From an uncultured Muribaculaceae bacterium (GTDB lineage Bacteria; Bacteroidota; Bacteroidia; Bacteroidales; Muribaculaceae), in contig CAJUPZ010000002.1 of the NCBI GenBank assembly GCA_910588065.1, positions 1 through 64,000 on the forward strand: 64,000 nt of DNA, written 5' to 3'. Of the stretch, positions 45,477-52,549 are shown in pieces. The position numbers were made by a program, and so were the translations under genes. The first letter of the stretch is position 1. Each line of letters begins with the position of its first letter. The notes under the pieces were generated by a model. That model searched no databases. It saw nothing but the letters and a program-made list of their open reading frames with translations, and had not been told where the DNA came from.

Positions 45477-45860
45477 ATGGATTTTGACGCTGTTAGAAAC
45501 TATTGCCTGTCGCTGCCGTTGGCTACCGAAGATATGGCTTTTGGCGACGAGTATCTGCTCTTTCGTGTGGGCGGTAAGATTTTTGCGTGTGTGGGGCTGG
45601 TGCGCTCCGACTATTTTTCGCTAAAATGTGATCCCGAATACGCCATTGAGCTGCGCGACCGCTACAATGACATCACTCCGGCTTGGCATTGGAACAAGAA
45701 GTACTGGAACCAGGTGTCCATGAATACATTTCTGCCCGATGAATTTGTCAAATCGCTGATACGCCACAGCTACAGTGAAGTTGTGAAAAAGCTGAGAAAA
45801 GATTTCAGGACACAGAATCCTCAGATATGTGAAATAAAATCAGAAGCAACCTATGGCTAA
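45477..45860 (+). CDS. YjbR/MmcQ-family protein
   Basis: 127 residues, the usual length. It shows the CyaY-like fold pattern of the family: MDFDAVRNYCLSLPLATEDMAFGDEYLLFRVGGKIFA, then the C-terminal NTFLPDEFVKSLIRHSYSEVV. The family is called MmcQ/YjbR and is thought to bind DNA, but its role is not settled. The ATG is right by family alignment of the first residues. Its last 8 bp overlap the FKBP gene, so the two are one operon. Confidence 0.88.
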   Translation: MDFDAVRNYCLSLPLATEDMAFGDEYLLFRVGGKIFACVGLVRSDYFSLKCDPEYAIELRDRYNDITPAWHWNKKYWNQVSMNTFLPDEFVKSLIRHSYSEVVKKLRKDFRTQNPQICEIKSEATYG

Positions 45861-46251
45861 TCAAGACTATATCGCAAAAAACAAAGCGTGGCTCGCCGCA
45901 AAGGCATCTGAGCCGGGAGTGCACGCTCTTGACAAAGGCATACTGTACAAGGTGATACGCCGGGGAAAACCGGACGGCGTACATCCAAACCGCAACAGCG
46001 TTGTCACAGCCCACTACACCGGCAAAACAATAAACGGCAAAACCTTTGACAGCAGCCGAGGCGGAGTTGCTCCGGCGTTCAGACTGCGTGAACTTATCCC
46101 TGGCTGGATAATAGCACTGCAGCAGATGGTGCCCGGCGACAGATGGGAAATATACATACCCGCCGAGCAGGGATATGGACGCTTCAGCCAGCCGGGCATT
46201 CCCGGCGGCTCGACTCTCATTTTTGACATTGAGCTGACCGGAGTGGGGTGA
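45853..46251 (+). CDS. FKBP-type peptidyl-prolyl isomerase
   Basis: 132 residues without a signal peptide, so cytoplasmic, unlike many Bacteroidota FKBPs. The FKBP core is intact: VTAHYTGKTINGKTFDSSR, FRLRELIPGWIIALQQMVPGDRWEIYIPAEQGYG, and PGGSTLIFDIELTGV. An N-terminal helical extension (~40 residues) precedes it. It catalyses cis-trans isomerisation of prolyl bonds. It overlaps the YjbR gene upstream by 8 bp and the convergent acetyltransferase gene by 35 bp. Confidence 0.92.
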   Translation: MANQDYIAKNKAWLAAKASEPGVHALDKGILYKVIRRGKPDGVHPNRNSVVTAHYTGKTINGKTFDSSRGGVAPAFRLRELIPGWIIALQQMVPGDRWEIYIPAEQGYGRFSQPGIPGGSTLIFDIELTGVG

Positions 46252-46747
46252 CGCTCCGCTGAAAAGCTATCCGCGGAGTTCCGTCCGCAACATGGATTAT
46301 GCCGCAGCGGCTGAACCCGTTGCGCTCAAGCCCGGCAAGCATCACAGCGTTGCAGGCATGAGTGTCTGCCCGTAGATTACCGCTGACACTGCTGCAGAAT
46401 TCAATGCAGCGGTCAAGCACTCCGCTTACAAACCCATCGGACGCAAGCCGGTGAAGCGTATGATAAGCATCATCATTCAGCCACTCACCGGCCTCAATTG
46501 CAGTATATGTGGGATCCTCGCCTCCGATAAGGGCAAATACAAAGTGGGGAACCGAGTCCAAGCATCCCACATGGCACACACCGCTGAGAATATCGCTCTC
46601 TATCAGCTGGGCCGAAGGATAACCGCCGCTCCACTGCGTGGCATTGTCTTGCGAGCGCATAAACTGCCGCGCGGCATCATATATACGCATTATCGCCGGC
46701 AAATCGCACGCCACAGCCCTCCTGATAACAATTTTTTCGTTCTCCAT
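46217..46747 (-). CDS. GNAT-family N-acetyltransferase
   Basis: 176 residues. The N-terminal IVIRRAVACDLPAIMRIYDAARQFMRS is the GNAT strand 1/helix 1 pattern. FVFALIGGEDPTYTAI follows as the central strands. The C-terminal LRADTHACNAVMLAGLERNGFSRCGIIHV holds the late-strand NxxMxxLxxxNGF pattern. The acetyl-CoA motif is degenerate, so substrate and activity are uncertain. It ends within the FKBP gene on the other strand. Confidence 0.82.
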   Translation of the reverse strand: MENEKIVIRRAVACDLPAIMRIYDAARQFMRSQDNATQWSGGYPSAQLIESDILSGVCHVGCLDSVPHFVFALIGGEDPTYTAIEAGEWLNDDAYHTLHRLASDGFVSGVLDRCIEFCSSVSGNLRADTHACNAVMLAGLERNGFSRCGIIHVADGTPRIAFQRSVTPLRSAQCQK

Positions 46748-46772
46748 TTATTGAGTAAAGCTCTGACTGGAT

Positions 46773-46796
46773 AAAAAAAGCGGCTTGTGAGCCGCT
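46773..46796 (-). terminator. Intrinsic terminator of tRNA-Arg
   Basis: On the minus strand AGCGGCT, loop CACA, AGCCGCT is followed by seven Ts. It begins 4 nt past the tRNA 3' end. Confidence 0.85.
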
Positions 46797-46799
46797 AAG

Positions 46800-46871
46800 T
46801 ACCTCCGAGGGGAATCGAACCCCTATCTAAAGTTTAGGAAACTTCTATTCTATCCGTTGAACTACAGAGGC
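46800..46871 (-). tRNA. tRNA-Arg (anticodon CCU)
   Basis: The minus strand folds into a full cloverleaf: acceptor GCCTCTG/CGGAGGT, D-arm with GTTC-AACGGATA-GAAT, anticodon stem GAAGT/ACTTT with loop TTCCTAA (anticodon CCT at 34-36, T33 present), and T-arm AGGGG-TTCGATT-CCCCT. CCA is not encoded. It reads AGG codons. It sits 43 bp behind folA with its own promoter and terminator. Confidence 0.93.
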
Positions 46872-46901
46872 GTCGGTTGTCAGCCGAGGTGTTTTGACTA
46901 T

Positions 46902-46934
46902 GCAAAGTTAGTGCTTATTTGCGAAAGTGACAAA
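46902..46934 (-). promoter_or_regulatory. Promoter of tRNA-Arg inside the 3' end of folA
   Basis: On the minus strand TTTG (46931-46934) and TAACTTTGC (46902-46910) are separated by 20 bp, a near-ideal Bacteroidota promoter. It straddles the folA stop codon, so the tRNA is expressed independently of folA. Confidence 0.65.
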
Positions 46935-47403
46935 TGAATCTGTATTTCAATCCGCTCTTGGGGTCGGTGAGCCATTGCTCCGGGGTGCTTTGCCATTCAG
47001 CGGGATTGATTGCGGGGAAAAATGTGTCGGCATCGGGACGCTCCGCGTCTATCTCGGTGATGTAGAGTTTATCGGCGAAAGGCATGGCGAGGCTGTATAT
47101 CTGGGCACCTCCGATAATCATCACTTCGTCGGCATCGCCGGCAAGGCGCAGCGCGGAGTCGAGCGATGATGCGGTTTCTACTCCGGGGGCTGAGAAACCG
47201 GGGTTTCGGGTTATGACGATGTTGCGGCGTCCCGGCAGTGCGCCGTTGGGTAGCGATTCGAATGTTTTGCGGCCCATGACAATGGGTTTGCCCATGGTTA
47301 TGGCTTTGAAGTGTTTGAGGTCGGCGCTGATATGGAATGCGAGATTGCCATGCGCTCCTATTGCGTTATGCTTGCCGGTTGCTACTATTATGCTGATTGT
47401 CAT
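46915..47403 (-). CDS. folA: Dihydrofolate reductase
   Basis: 162 residues, the normal length. MTISIIVATGKHNAIGAHGNLAFHISADLKHFK holds the N-terminal strand and substrate site (acidic Asp28-type position in ISADL). GKPIVMGRKTFESLP is the NADPH-binding motif; MIIGGAQIYSLAMPFADKLYITEID is the late Gly-Gly motif. It regenerates tetrahydrofolate from the dihydrofolate produced by thymidylate synthase. Its start overlaps the thyA stop by 4 bp, so the two are coupled. Confidence 0.96.
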   Translation of the reverse strand: MTISIIVATGKHNAIGAHGNLAFHISADLKHFKAITMGKPIVMGRKTFESLPNGALPGRRNIVITRNPGFSAPGVETASSLDSALRLAGDADEVMIIGGAQIYSLAMPFADKLYITEIDAERPDADTFFPAINPAEWQSTPEQWLTDPKSGLKYRFICHFRK

Positions 47404-48194
47404 ACTGCTACTATTCCTTTGATATGGGGGTGGGGGTCATAGTCCTCGAGGGTGAAATCCCGGTATGTGAAGCTGAAGATGTCTTTTACCTCGGGGTTTA
47501 TAATCATTTTTGGGAGGTGGCGGGGTGCTCTGCTGAGCTGGAGCTGCACTTGCTCGATGTGGTTGGTGTATATGTGGGCGTCACCGAGTGTGTGGATAAA
47601 GTCGCCGGCTTTCAGTCCGGTTACCTGGGCTACCATCATGAGCAGCAGGGCGTATGATGCTATGTTGAAGGGAACTCCGAGAAAGCAGTCGGCGCTGCGT
47701 TGGTACAGCTGTAGGCTGAGTCGGCCGTCCGCCACATAGAATTGGAAGAAGGCGTGGCAGGGGGGGAGCGCCATGTTGGGTATGTCGGCTACATTCCATG
47801 CGCTCACAATTATGCGGCGGGAATCAGGGTTGTTCTTGATGGTGTCGATAGCTTCGGCAATCTGGTCTATTGTGCCGCCGTTGCCGTCGGGCCAGCTGCG
47901 CCACTGATAGCCGTAAATGTGGCCGAGGTCACCGTTTTCATCGGCCCATTCGTTCCATATTCTCACTCCGTTTTCGTTGAGATAGGCTATGTTGGTGTCG
48001 CCTTTGAGAAACCATAGCAGCTCGTGGATTATGGATTTGAGATGTAGCTTCTTGGTGGTGAGCAACGGAAATCCATCGTCGAGGTTGAATCGCATCTGGT
48101 AGCCGAATATGCTTCTGGTGCCGGTGCCGGTGCGGTCGCTTTTGTCGGTGCCGTGGAGGAGTATGTTGTTGAGCAGGTCGAGGTATTGTTTCAT
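47400..48194 (-). CDS. thyA: Thymidylate synthase
   Basis: The ATG at 48194 (MKQYLDLLNNIL) gives 264 residues, the same length as E. coli ThyA. The longer frame upstream lies within the Fe-S gene. Motifs: RTGTGTRSIFGYQMRF, the catalytic Cys in LPPCHAFFQFYV, RSADCFLGVPFNIASYA, and GDAHIYTNH. It methylates dUMP using methylene-tetrahydrofolate and leaves dihydrofolate for FolA, encoded directly behind. It starts 2 bp after the preceding Fe-S gene. Confidence 0.97.
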   Translation of the reverse strand: MKQYLDLLNNILLHGTDKSDRTGTGTRSIFGYQMRFNLDDGFPLLTTKKLHLKSIIHELLWFLKGDTNIAYLNENGVRIWNEWADENGDLGHIYGYQWRSWPDGNGGTIDQIAEAIDTIKNNPDSRRIIVSAWNVADIPNMALPPCHAFFQFYVADGRLSLQLYQRSADCFLGVPFNIASYALLLMMVAQVTGLKAGDFIHTLGDAHIYTNHIEQVQLQLSRAPRHLPKMIINPEVKDIFSFTYRDFTLEDYDPHPHIKGIVAV

Positions 48195-48196
48195 CG

Positions 48197-49132
48197 TTAA
48201 CTGTTTTTTTTCGTTTTCTTGCAAGGTGATGGATTCGCGCTGTCGAGGCTTGTTTCGGGCATGCGCCTGATAGGTTTTATCTGCTGCATCATGGGCAGTG
48301 ACAGCTGTTTGCGTCGCGAGGTGTAGTGGATTGCGTTGTCGCGGCACACACTCAGGCAGTTGAAGCAGTTGACGCACCGGCTCGAGTCTACAACATGGTC
48401 GGCCATGTTGATGCACTGGCTTTTGCAGGCGTATTCACATTTGCGGCAGTTGGTGCATTTGTCGGTGTCTATTTCAATCTGCAGTATGGCGAATCGTGAT
48501 ATCAGTCCGAGGGTTGTGCCTACGGGGCACACGGTGTTGCATACAAGGCGGCCTCTGCGGCTTGCGAATGCAGCCACGGTGCAGAGGGTAATGATGGCTA
48601 TGGATGTGCCTATCCAACCTGTAAGGGCACGGAGTGCTATGTTGTTCCACCATGTCATGGCATCGGCGGTATGGTGCGTGTCGCTGGCAAAAATTGAGTA
48701 TATGGGCGACAGCAGGTCTTTGCATATCCGGGCGTATGCGGTGTAGGGATCAAGCACGGATGGTATGGCGAGTGTGCCGGCCATGAGGGTGATCAGCACT
48801 ATAAGTACGGTGATGTAGCGCAGCGAGTTGGCAGGAGTGGTATAGCGGAAGTCTTTGTGCCGGGCTTTCAGACTGATATGTGTGATAATATCCTGCAGGG
48901 TGCCCATGGGGCATACTGTGGAGCAGTAGATTCTTCCGAATACGAGGGTTATTATGAGCCAGCCTATGAAGATGGAGAGTGAGAAGGTGAAGACTGCGGG
49001 GAGAAACTGTATTCTTTCCATCCAGGGGGCAACACCGGGTATGGCGAGCGGCGCGGCGGTGAGTGCCGCCGTGATTGTCAGAAAAAAGATGATGGATATT
49101 GCTATCCGAACTGTTTTCAGTGTTCTGTTCAT
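48197..49132 (-). CDS. NapH/CcoG-like polyferredoxin membrane protein
   Basis: 311 residues. About five TM helices carry the paired CxxxCP motifs of the family (YCSTVCPMGTLQ and VCNTVCPVGTTLG). After them lie two 4Fe-4S clusters, CTNCRKCEYAC and CVNCFNCLSVC. Such proteins relay electrons from the membrane to redox partners; the partner here is not encoded nearby. It is only 2 bp from thyA, so thymidylate synthesis and this gene share a transcript, an unusual pairing. The C-terminus is lysine-rich (CKKTKKNS). Confidence 0.85.
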   Translation of the reverse strand: MNRTLKTVRIAISIIFFLTITAALTAAPLAIPGVAPWMERIQFLPAVFTFSLSIFIGWLIITLVFGRIYCSTVCPMGTLQDIITHISLKARHKDFRYTTPANSLRYITVLIVLITLMAGTLAIPSVLDPYTAYARICKDLLSPIYSIFASDTHHTADAMTWWNNIALRALTGWIGTSIAIITLCTVAAFASRRGRLVCNTVCPVGTTLGLISRFAILQIEIDTDKCTNCRKCEYACKSQCINMADHVVDSSRCVNCFNCLSVCRDNAIHYTSRRKQLSLPMMQQIKPIRRMPETSLDSANPSPCKKTKKNS

Positions 49133-49138
49133 GCTGCC

Positions 49139-49174
49139 AAAAAGCGCAATGGGGTAAGTATTGCCCCATTGCGC
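49139..49174 (-). terminator. Terminator-like hairpin between fucP and the Fe-S gene
   Basis: On the minus strand GCGCAATGGGG, a 9-nt loop, CCCCATTGCGC (perfect 11-bp stem) is followed by TTTTT. It lies 41 bp past fucP and would end the fucose operon. A -7 box just before it (49176-49184) means it also lies at the 5' end of the next message. Confidence 0.75.
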
Positions 49175-49175
49175 T

Positions 49176-49184
49176 GCAAAGTTA
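49176..49184 (-). promoter_or_regulatory. -7 box directly before the hairpin, for the Fe-S/thyA/folA transcript
   Basis: Minus-strand TAACTTTGC is an exact TAnnTTTG match. Predicted transcription start is near 49172, at the foot of the hairpin and 40 nt before the ATG. Confidence 0.45.
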
Positions 49185-49214
49185 GCAATTCTGCTTTAAA
49201 ATTATGGTGCGCAA

Positions 49215-50531
49215 TCATTCAAAACGGCGTGAACGGAAGCCGTATATTGTGATTACGATAAAGCAGATGAGCGGTAATGCGAATGAAACATTGACTGCGG
49301 GGAGTCCGGCGATTGTGCCGCAGTCGATGATTGTGCCCTGGAGGGGAGGCATGAGGGCGCCGCCTACAATTGCCATTACGAGGAATGCGGCGCCAAGCGA
49401 GGTGTCGGAATACTCCACTTTTTCAAGAGCGATGCCGTAGATGCTGGGAAACATTATTGACATGAATGCGCTCACGGCAACAAGGCATACAAGCCCGGCG
49501 AAGCCTACTATGAATATGGCTCCGAGGGTGCAGCAGGCTGCGCAGATGCCGAATACGGACAGCAATGTCGCGGGTCTGATGTATCTCATGAGGAATGTGC
49601 CGGCAAACCGGAAGCAGAGAAACATCAGCATGGCGAGTATGTTGTAGTTCTGGGCGGTGGCTTTTGAGATACCGAGATTGTCGGCATACTGGATTATGAA
49701 TGTCCATGTCATAATCTGCGCGGCAACGTAAAAAACCTGGGTGACTACTCCTTCGCGGTACTCTTTGTTTTTGAAAAGGCGTCTCAGGGTGCCGCTGTGC
49801 TTCTCCTCGTCGCCTGCTCCACGGATGTTCGGCATCTTGGCGAGTGCGATAACAACGAGCATCACCAGCACCACTATGCCGATTGCCACGTAGGGGTCGC
49901 GGATAACAGCTATGTCATGGAGGCGTATGGTCTCTTTGGTAGCTTCGTCGAGGGTGCCGAACACTATTTCGCCGGCTTCGTTGCGGGCATCGGACAGCAG
50001 GTTTGGCAGCACTATGAGTGAGGCTACCGCCATGCCGCACAGCGACCCCATGGGGTTGAATGCCTGGGCAAGGTTGAGGCGGCGGGTAGAGGTGGCCTTT
50101 GAGCCGAGCGACAGTATGAAGGGGTTCGCGGTGGTTTCAAGGAACGCGAGTCCGAAAGTGAGTACGTAGAGCGATATGCAGAAGAAGGAGAATTTCTGCA
50201 TATTGGCGGCCGGTATGAACATGAATGCTCCTATTGCATACAGGGCGAGGCCGAGCAATATGCCTTTCTTGTAGCTGTACCGGCGGATAAACAAAGCTGC
50301 CGGCACTGCCATGGTGGCATATCCGCCGTAGAAGGCAAACTGTATCAGCGATGCTTTGGCCGCGGAGAGTTCCATGACGGTCTGGAACGCGGCCACCATC
50401 GGGTTTGTGATGTCGTTTGCAAATCCCCACATTGCAAAAAGCGTGGTGATGAGGATGAATGTGAGGATATATTTTTTTGGAACAAGCGGTGAGTGCTCTT
50501 TTGTGGTGACGGTGGAAGATTGCGTTTTCAT
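49215..50531 (-). CDS. fucP: L-fucose:proton symporter
   Basis: 438 residues, 12 TM, of the FucP/GluP branch of the MFS. YILTFILITTLFAMWGFANDITNPMVAAFQ is the N-terminal family signature with acidic residue in TM1 (WGFANDIT), the counterpart of FucP Asp46. FLETTANPFILSLG carries the other conserved proton/sugar residue (Glu of LETTANP, FucP Glu135). Late helices follow (IMFPSIYGIALE). It imports L-fucose for the enzymes encoded ahead of it. It begins 13 bp after fucK. Confidence 0.93.
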   Translation of the reverse strand: MKTQSSTVTTKEHSPLVPKKYILTFILITTLFAMWGFANDITNPMVAAFQTVMELSAAKASLIQFAFYGGYATMAVPAALFIRRYSYKKGILLGLALYAIGAFMFIPAANMQKFSFFCISLYVLTFGLAFLETTANPFILSLGSKATSTRRLNLAQAFNPMGSLCGMAVASLIVLPNLLSDARNEAGEIVFGTLDEATKETIRLHDIAVIRDPYVAIGIVVLVMLVVIALAKMPNIRGAGDEEKHSGTLRRLFKNKEYREGVVTQVFYVAAQIMTWTFIIQYADNLGISKATAQNYNILAMLMFLCFRFAGTFLMRYIRPATLLSVFGICAACCTLGAIFIVGFAGLVCLVAVSAFMSIMFPSIYGIALEKVEYSDTSLGAAFLVMAIVGGALMPPLQGTIIDCGTIAGLPAVNVSFALPLICFIVITIYGFRSRRFE

Positions 50532-50544
50532 GGCGGGTAGGGGG

Positions 50545-51912
50545 TTAGTGGTAGTTGAAGTTGTCGCACCCTGCGGTTTTTGCCTGCATAAGGATATTGC
50601 CTATGGCCGTGGCTTCTGCAGGCCCGACAATAACATCGAGTCCGGTGGCCTCGGCTGTGAGCTTGACAAGGAGATGGTTTTTGCCGCCTCCACCCATTAT
50701 CACGAGTGATTTCACCGGCGAGGGCAACACATCGTTGAGTGCTTTGATGCCTTTGCTGTATCGGGCTGCGAGCGAGCGGCAGATACACATCATGTAGTCA
50801 GCGGGTGTGCGCGGGGTGTCGAGCGAGTGGTCGGCGCAATAGCGCTGTATGGCTTGTGCCATATCGAATGCTGTGGCAAATGATGGGTCGTCGACATCGA
50901 TTATGGTGTTGCAGGTACTTTTTTCGGCTTGTGCGAGCAGGGTGGGATAGTCGGTGAACAGCCCCTCTTTCTGCCATTTGTCTATTAGCCGCTGAAGAAT
51001 CCACAGGCCGGTGATGTTTTGCAGCAGACGTATTTTCCCGCCGACAGCACCTTCGTTTGTGAATCCGCCGAGCCTGGCTTTTTCAGTGAGCACCGGCTGG
51101 TCGATGACAGCACCGAGCAGCGACCATGTGCCGCAGCTGAGAAAGGCGTTGCCATCGGCAAATTTCTCAATGGCGAATACCGCGCTTGCGGTGTCGTGTG
51201 ACCCCACAGCCACAACCGGAATCTGATAACCGGCACCAATCTCGTGCAGAATATCCTCTTTTATATAGCCGGTAATGCTTCCGGGCATCACTATTTTGCC
51301 GAATATGTGCTCGGGCAGGCCGCAGTCGCGTATCAGAGGTGTGTCCCAAGAGCGGGTTGAAGCGTTGAGCAGCTCTGAGGTGGAAGCTATGCAATATTCA
51401 TTTACAGCCACTCCTGTCAGGTAGTATGTGAACAGGTCAGGAGTAAACAGCAGCGATTGCGCGTTTTCAAGCATCCATGGAGCGGTGTCTTTGATGCTGA
51501 GGAGTCTGAAAAGGGTGTTTATTGGCATCACCTGAGTGCCGTTCACAGCATAATGTTCTGTGGCCGGGTGGGTGGCGAAGAATTTTTCGGGATAAGGCAG
51601 CGTAGCTTCGTCGCGGTAGCATACGGGGTTTGACATCAGATGGCCTTTTGAATCAATAAGGCCGAAGTCAACACCCCAGGTGTCTATGCCCACGCTAAGG
51701 ATATGGTATCCTGCTTTCACTGCTTTGGCGAGGCCCTCCTTGAGGTCGGCGAACAGGGAGGGAAAATCCCAGTACACTGTGTCTCCGAGCTTTACAGGGC
51801 GGTTGGTGAACCGGTGTATTTCATCGAGATGCAGCTGACCGCCGGTGACGGAGCCGGCGATAACACGCCCGCTTCCGCCACCGAAGTCTGCCGCTATAAA
51901 AGCATTTTTCAT
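50545..51912 (-). CDS. fucK: L-fuculokinase (FGGY family, rhamnulokinase-like)
   Basis: 455 residues. The two FGGY actin-fold lobes are seen: AADFGGGSGRVIAGSV (phosphate 1), GIDTWGVDFGLID, and a C-terminal ATP site SCGTWSLLGA with VIMGGGGKNHLL. It is closer to RhaB than to E. coli FucK, as is the fuculokinase of Bacteroides fuc operons, so gene context decides the substrate. It phosphorylates L-fuculose to fuculose-1-phosphate. The start overlaps the aldolase stop by 4 bp. Confidence 0.85.
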   Translation of the reverse strand: MKNAFIAADFGGGSGRVIAGSVTGGQLHLDEIHRFTNRPVKLGDTVYWDFPSLFADLKEGLAKAVKAGYHILSVGIDTWGVDFGLIDSKGHLMSNPVCYRDEATLPYPEKFFATHPATEHYAVNGTQVMPINTLFRLLSIKDTAPWMLENAQSLLFTPDLFTYYLTGVAVNEYCIASTSELLNASTRSWDTPLIRDCGLPEHIFGKIVMPGSITGYIKEDILHEIGAGYQIPVVAVGSHDTASAVFAIEKFADGNAFLSCGTWSLLGAVIDQPVLTEKARLGGFTNEGAVGGKIRLLQNITGLWILQRLIDKWQKEGLFTDYPTLLAQAEKSTCNTIIDVDDPSFATAFDMAQAIQRYCADHSLDTPRTPADYMMCICRSLAARYSKGIKALNDVLPSPVKSLVIMGGGGKNHLLVKLTAEATGLDVIVGPAEATAIGNILMQAKTAGCDNFNYH

Positions 51913-52541
51913 TTCTTGCCGTTGATGTATACGTCGAGATCCTTTATTTCGGCATCGTTGAGGGGGTCAACATTGCTGCCGTTGAGCACAGCGATGCGGC
52001 AAGCCATCTCGAAGAACATGGCGCGCTCGAATGCCTGGTTGAAGTCGGCGCCGCACACCACCTGCCCATGTTTGCACAGAAGAACTGAGTTGGCGGTTTT
52101 CATCTCTGCGACCACATGGCTTGCAAGCTCCGGAGAGCCGGGTCTGAAATATGGAATCATCGGTATGGGGTTGCCGACATGGATGGGCACCTCAGCTGTG
52201 AAGTTGAGATCCTTGGGAGGATTTTTCATGCAGGCCACAGCTGTGGCGTACGGCGACTGGAAGTGGAGCACAACCCCGACTTCGGGGCGCTCACGCATCA
52301 CACCCATGTGGAAAACACTTTCCATGGATGGTTTTACACCGTTGAGCACGGCGCCGTCTGACAGCCGGCACACCGACACTTTGTCGGCGGTGAGCTCGGG
52401 CACCCATGATCCGGTGCCGGAGATGAGCACTTCATCGCCGATGCGCCAGGATATGTTGCCGCTGCTGCATATGGTAAGTCCGGCCTGACCCACCTTATGG
52501 GCGTAGCCGATGAATGTTTCAATCTGTTGTTGTGTAGCCAT
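51909..52541 (-). CDS. fucA: L-fuculose-1-phosphate aldolase (class II aldolase/adducin family)
   Basis: 210 residues, close to the 215 of E. coli FucA. The N-terminal GLTICSSGNISWRIGDEVLISGTGSW is the phosphate-binding stretch. VVLHFQSPYATAVACM is the first zinc-site region, where FucA normally has HSH; here it is HFQ, so one histidine ligand appears replaced. A later FHMGVMRERPEV and LCKHGQVVCGADFNQAFERAMFFE (the last His) are seen. It splits fuculose-1-phosphate into DHAP and lactaldehyde. The altered zinc site is noted in the findings. It sits 8 bp after fucI. Confidence 0.85.
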   Translation of the reverse strand: MATQQQIETFIGYAHKVGQAGLTICSSGNISWRIGDEVLISGTGSWVPELTADKVSVCRLSDGAVLNGVKPSMESVFHMGVMRERPEVGVVLHFQSPYATAVACMKNPPKDLNFTAEVPIHVGNPIPMIPYFRPGSPELASHVVAEMKTANSVLLCKHGQVVCGADFNQAFERAMFFEMACRIAVLNGSNVDPLNDAEIKDLDVYINGKK

Positions 52542-52549
52542 GATTCGGT

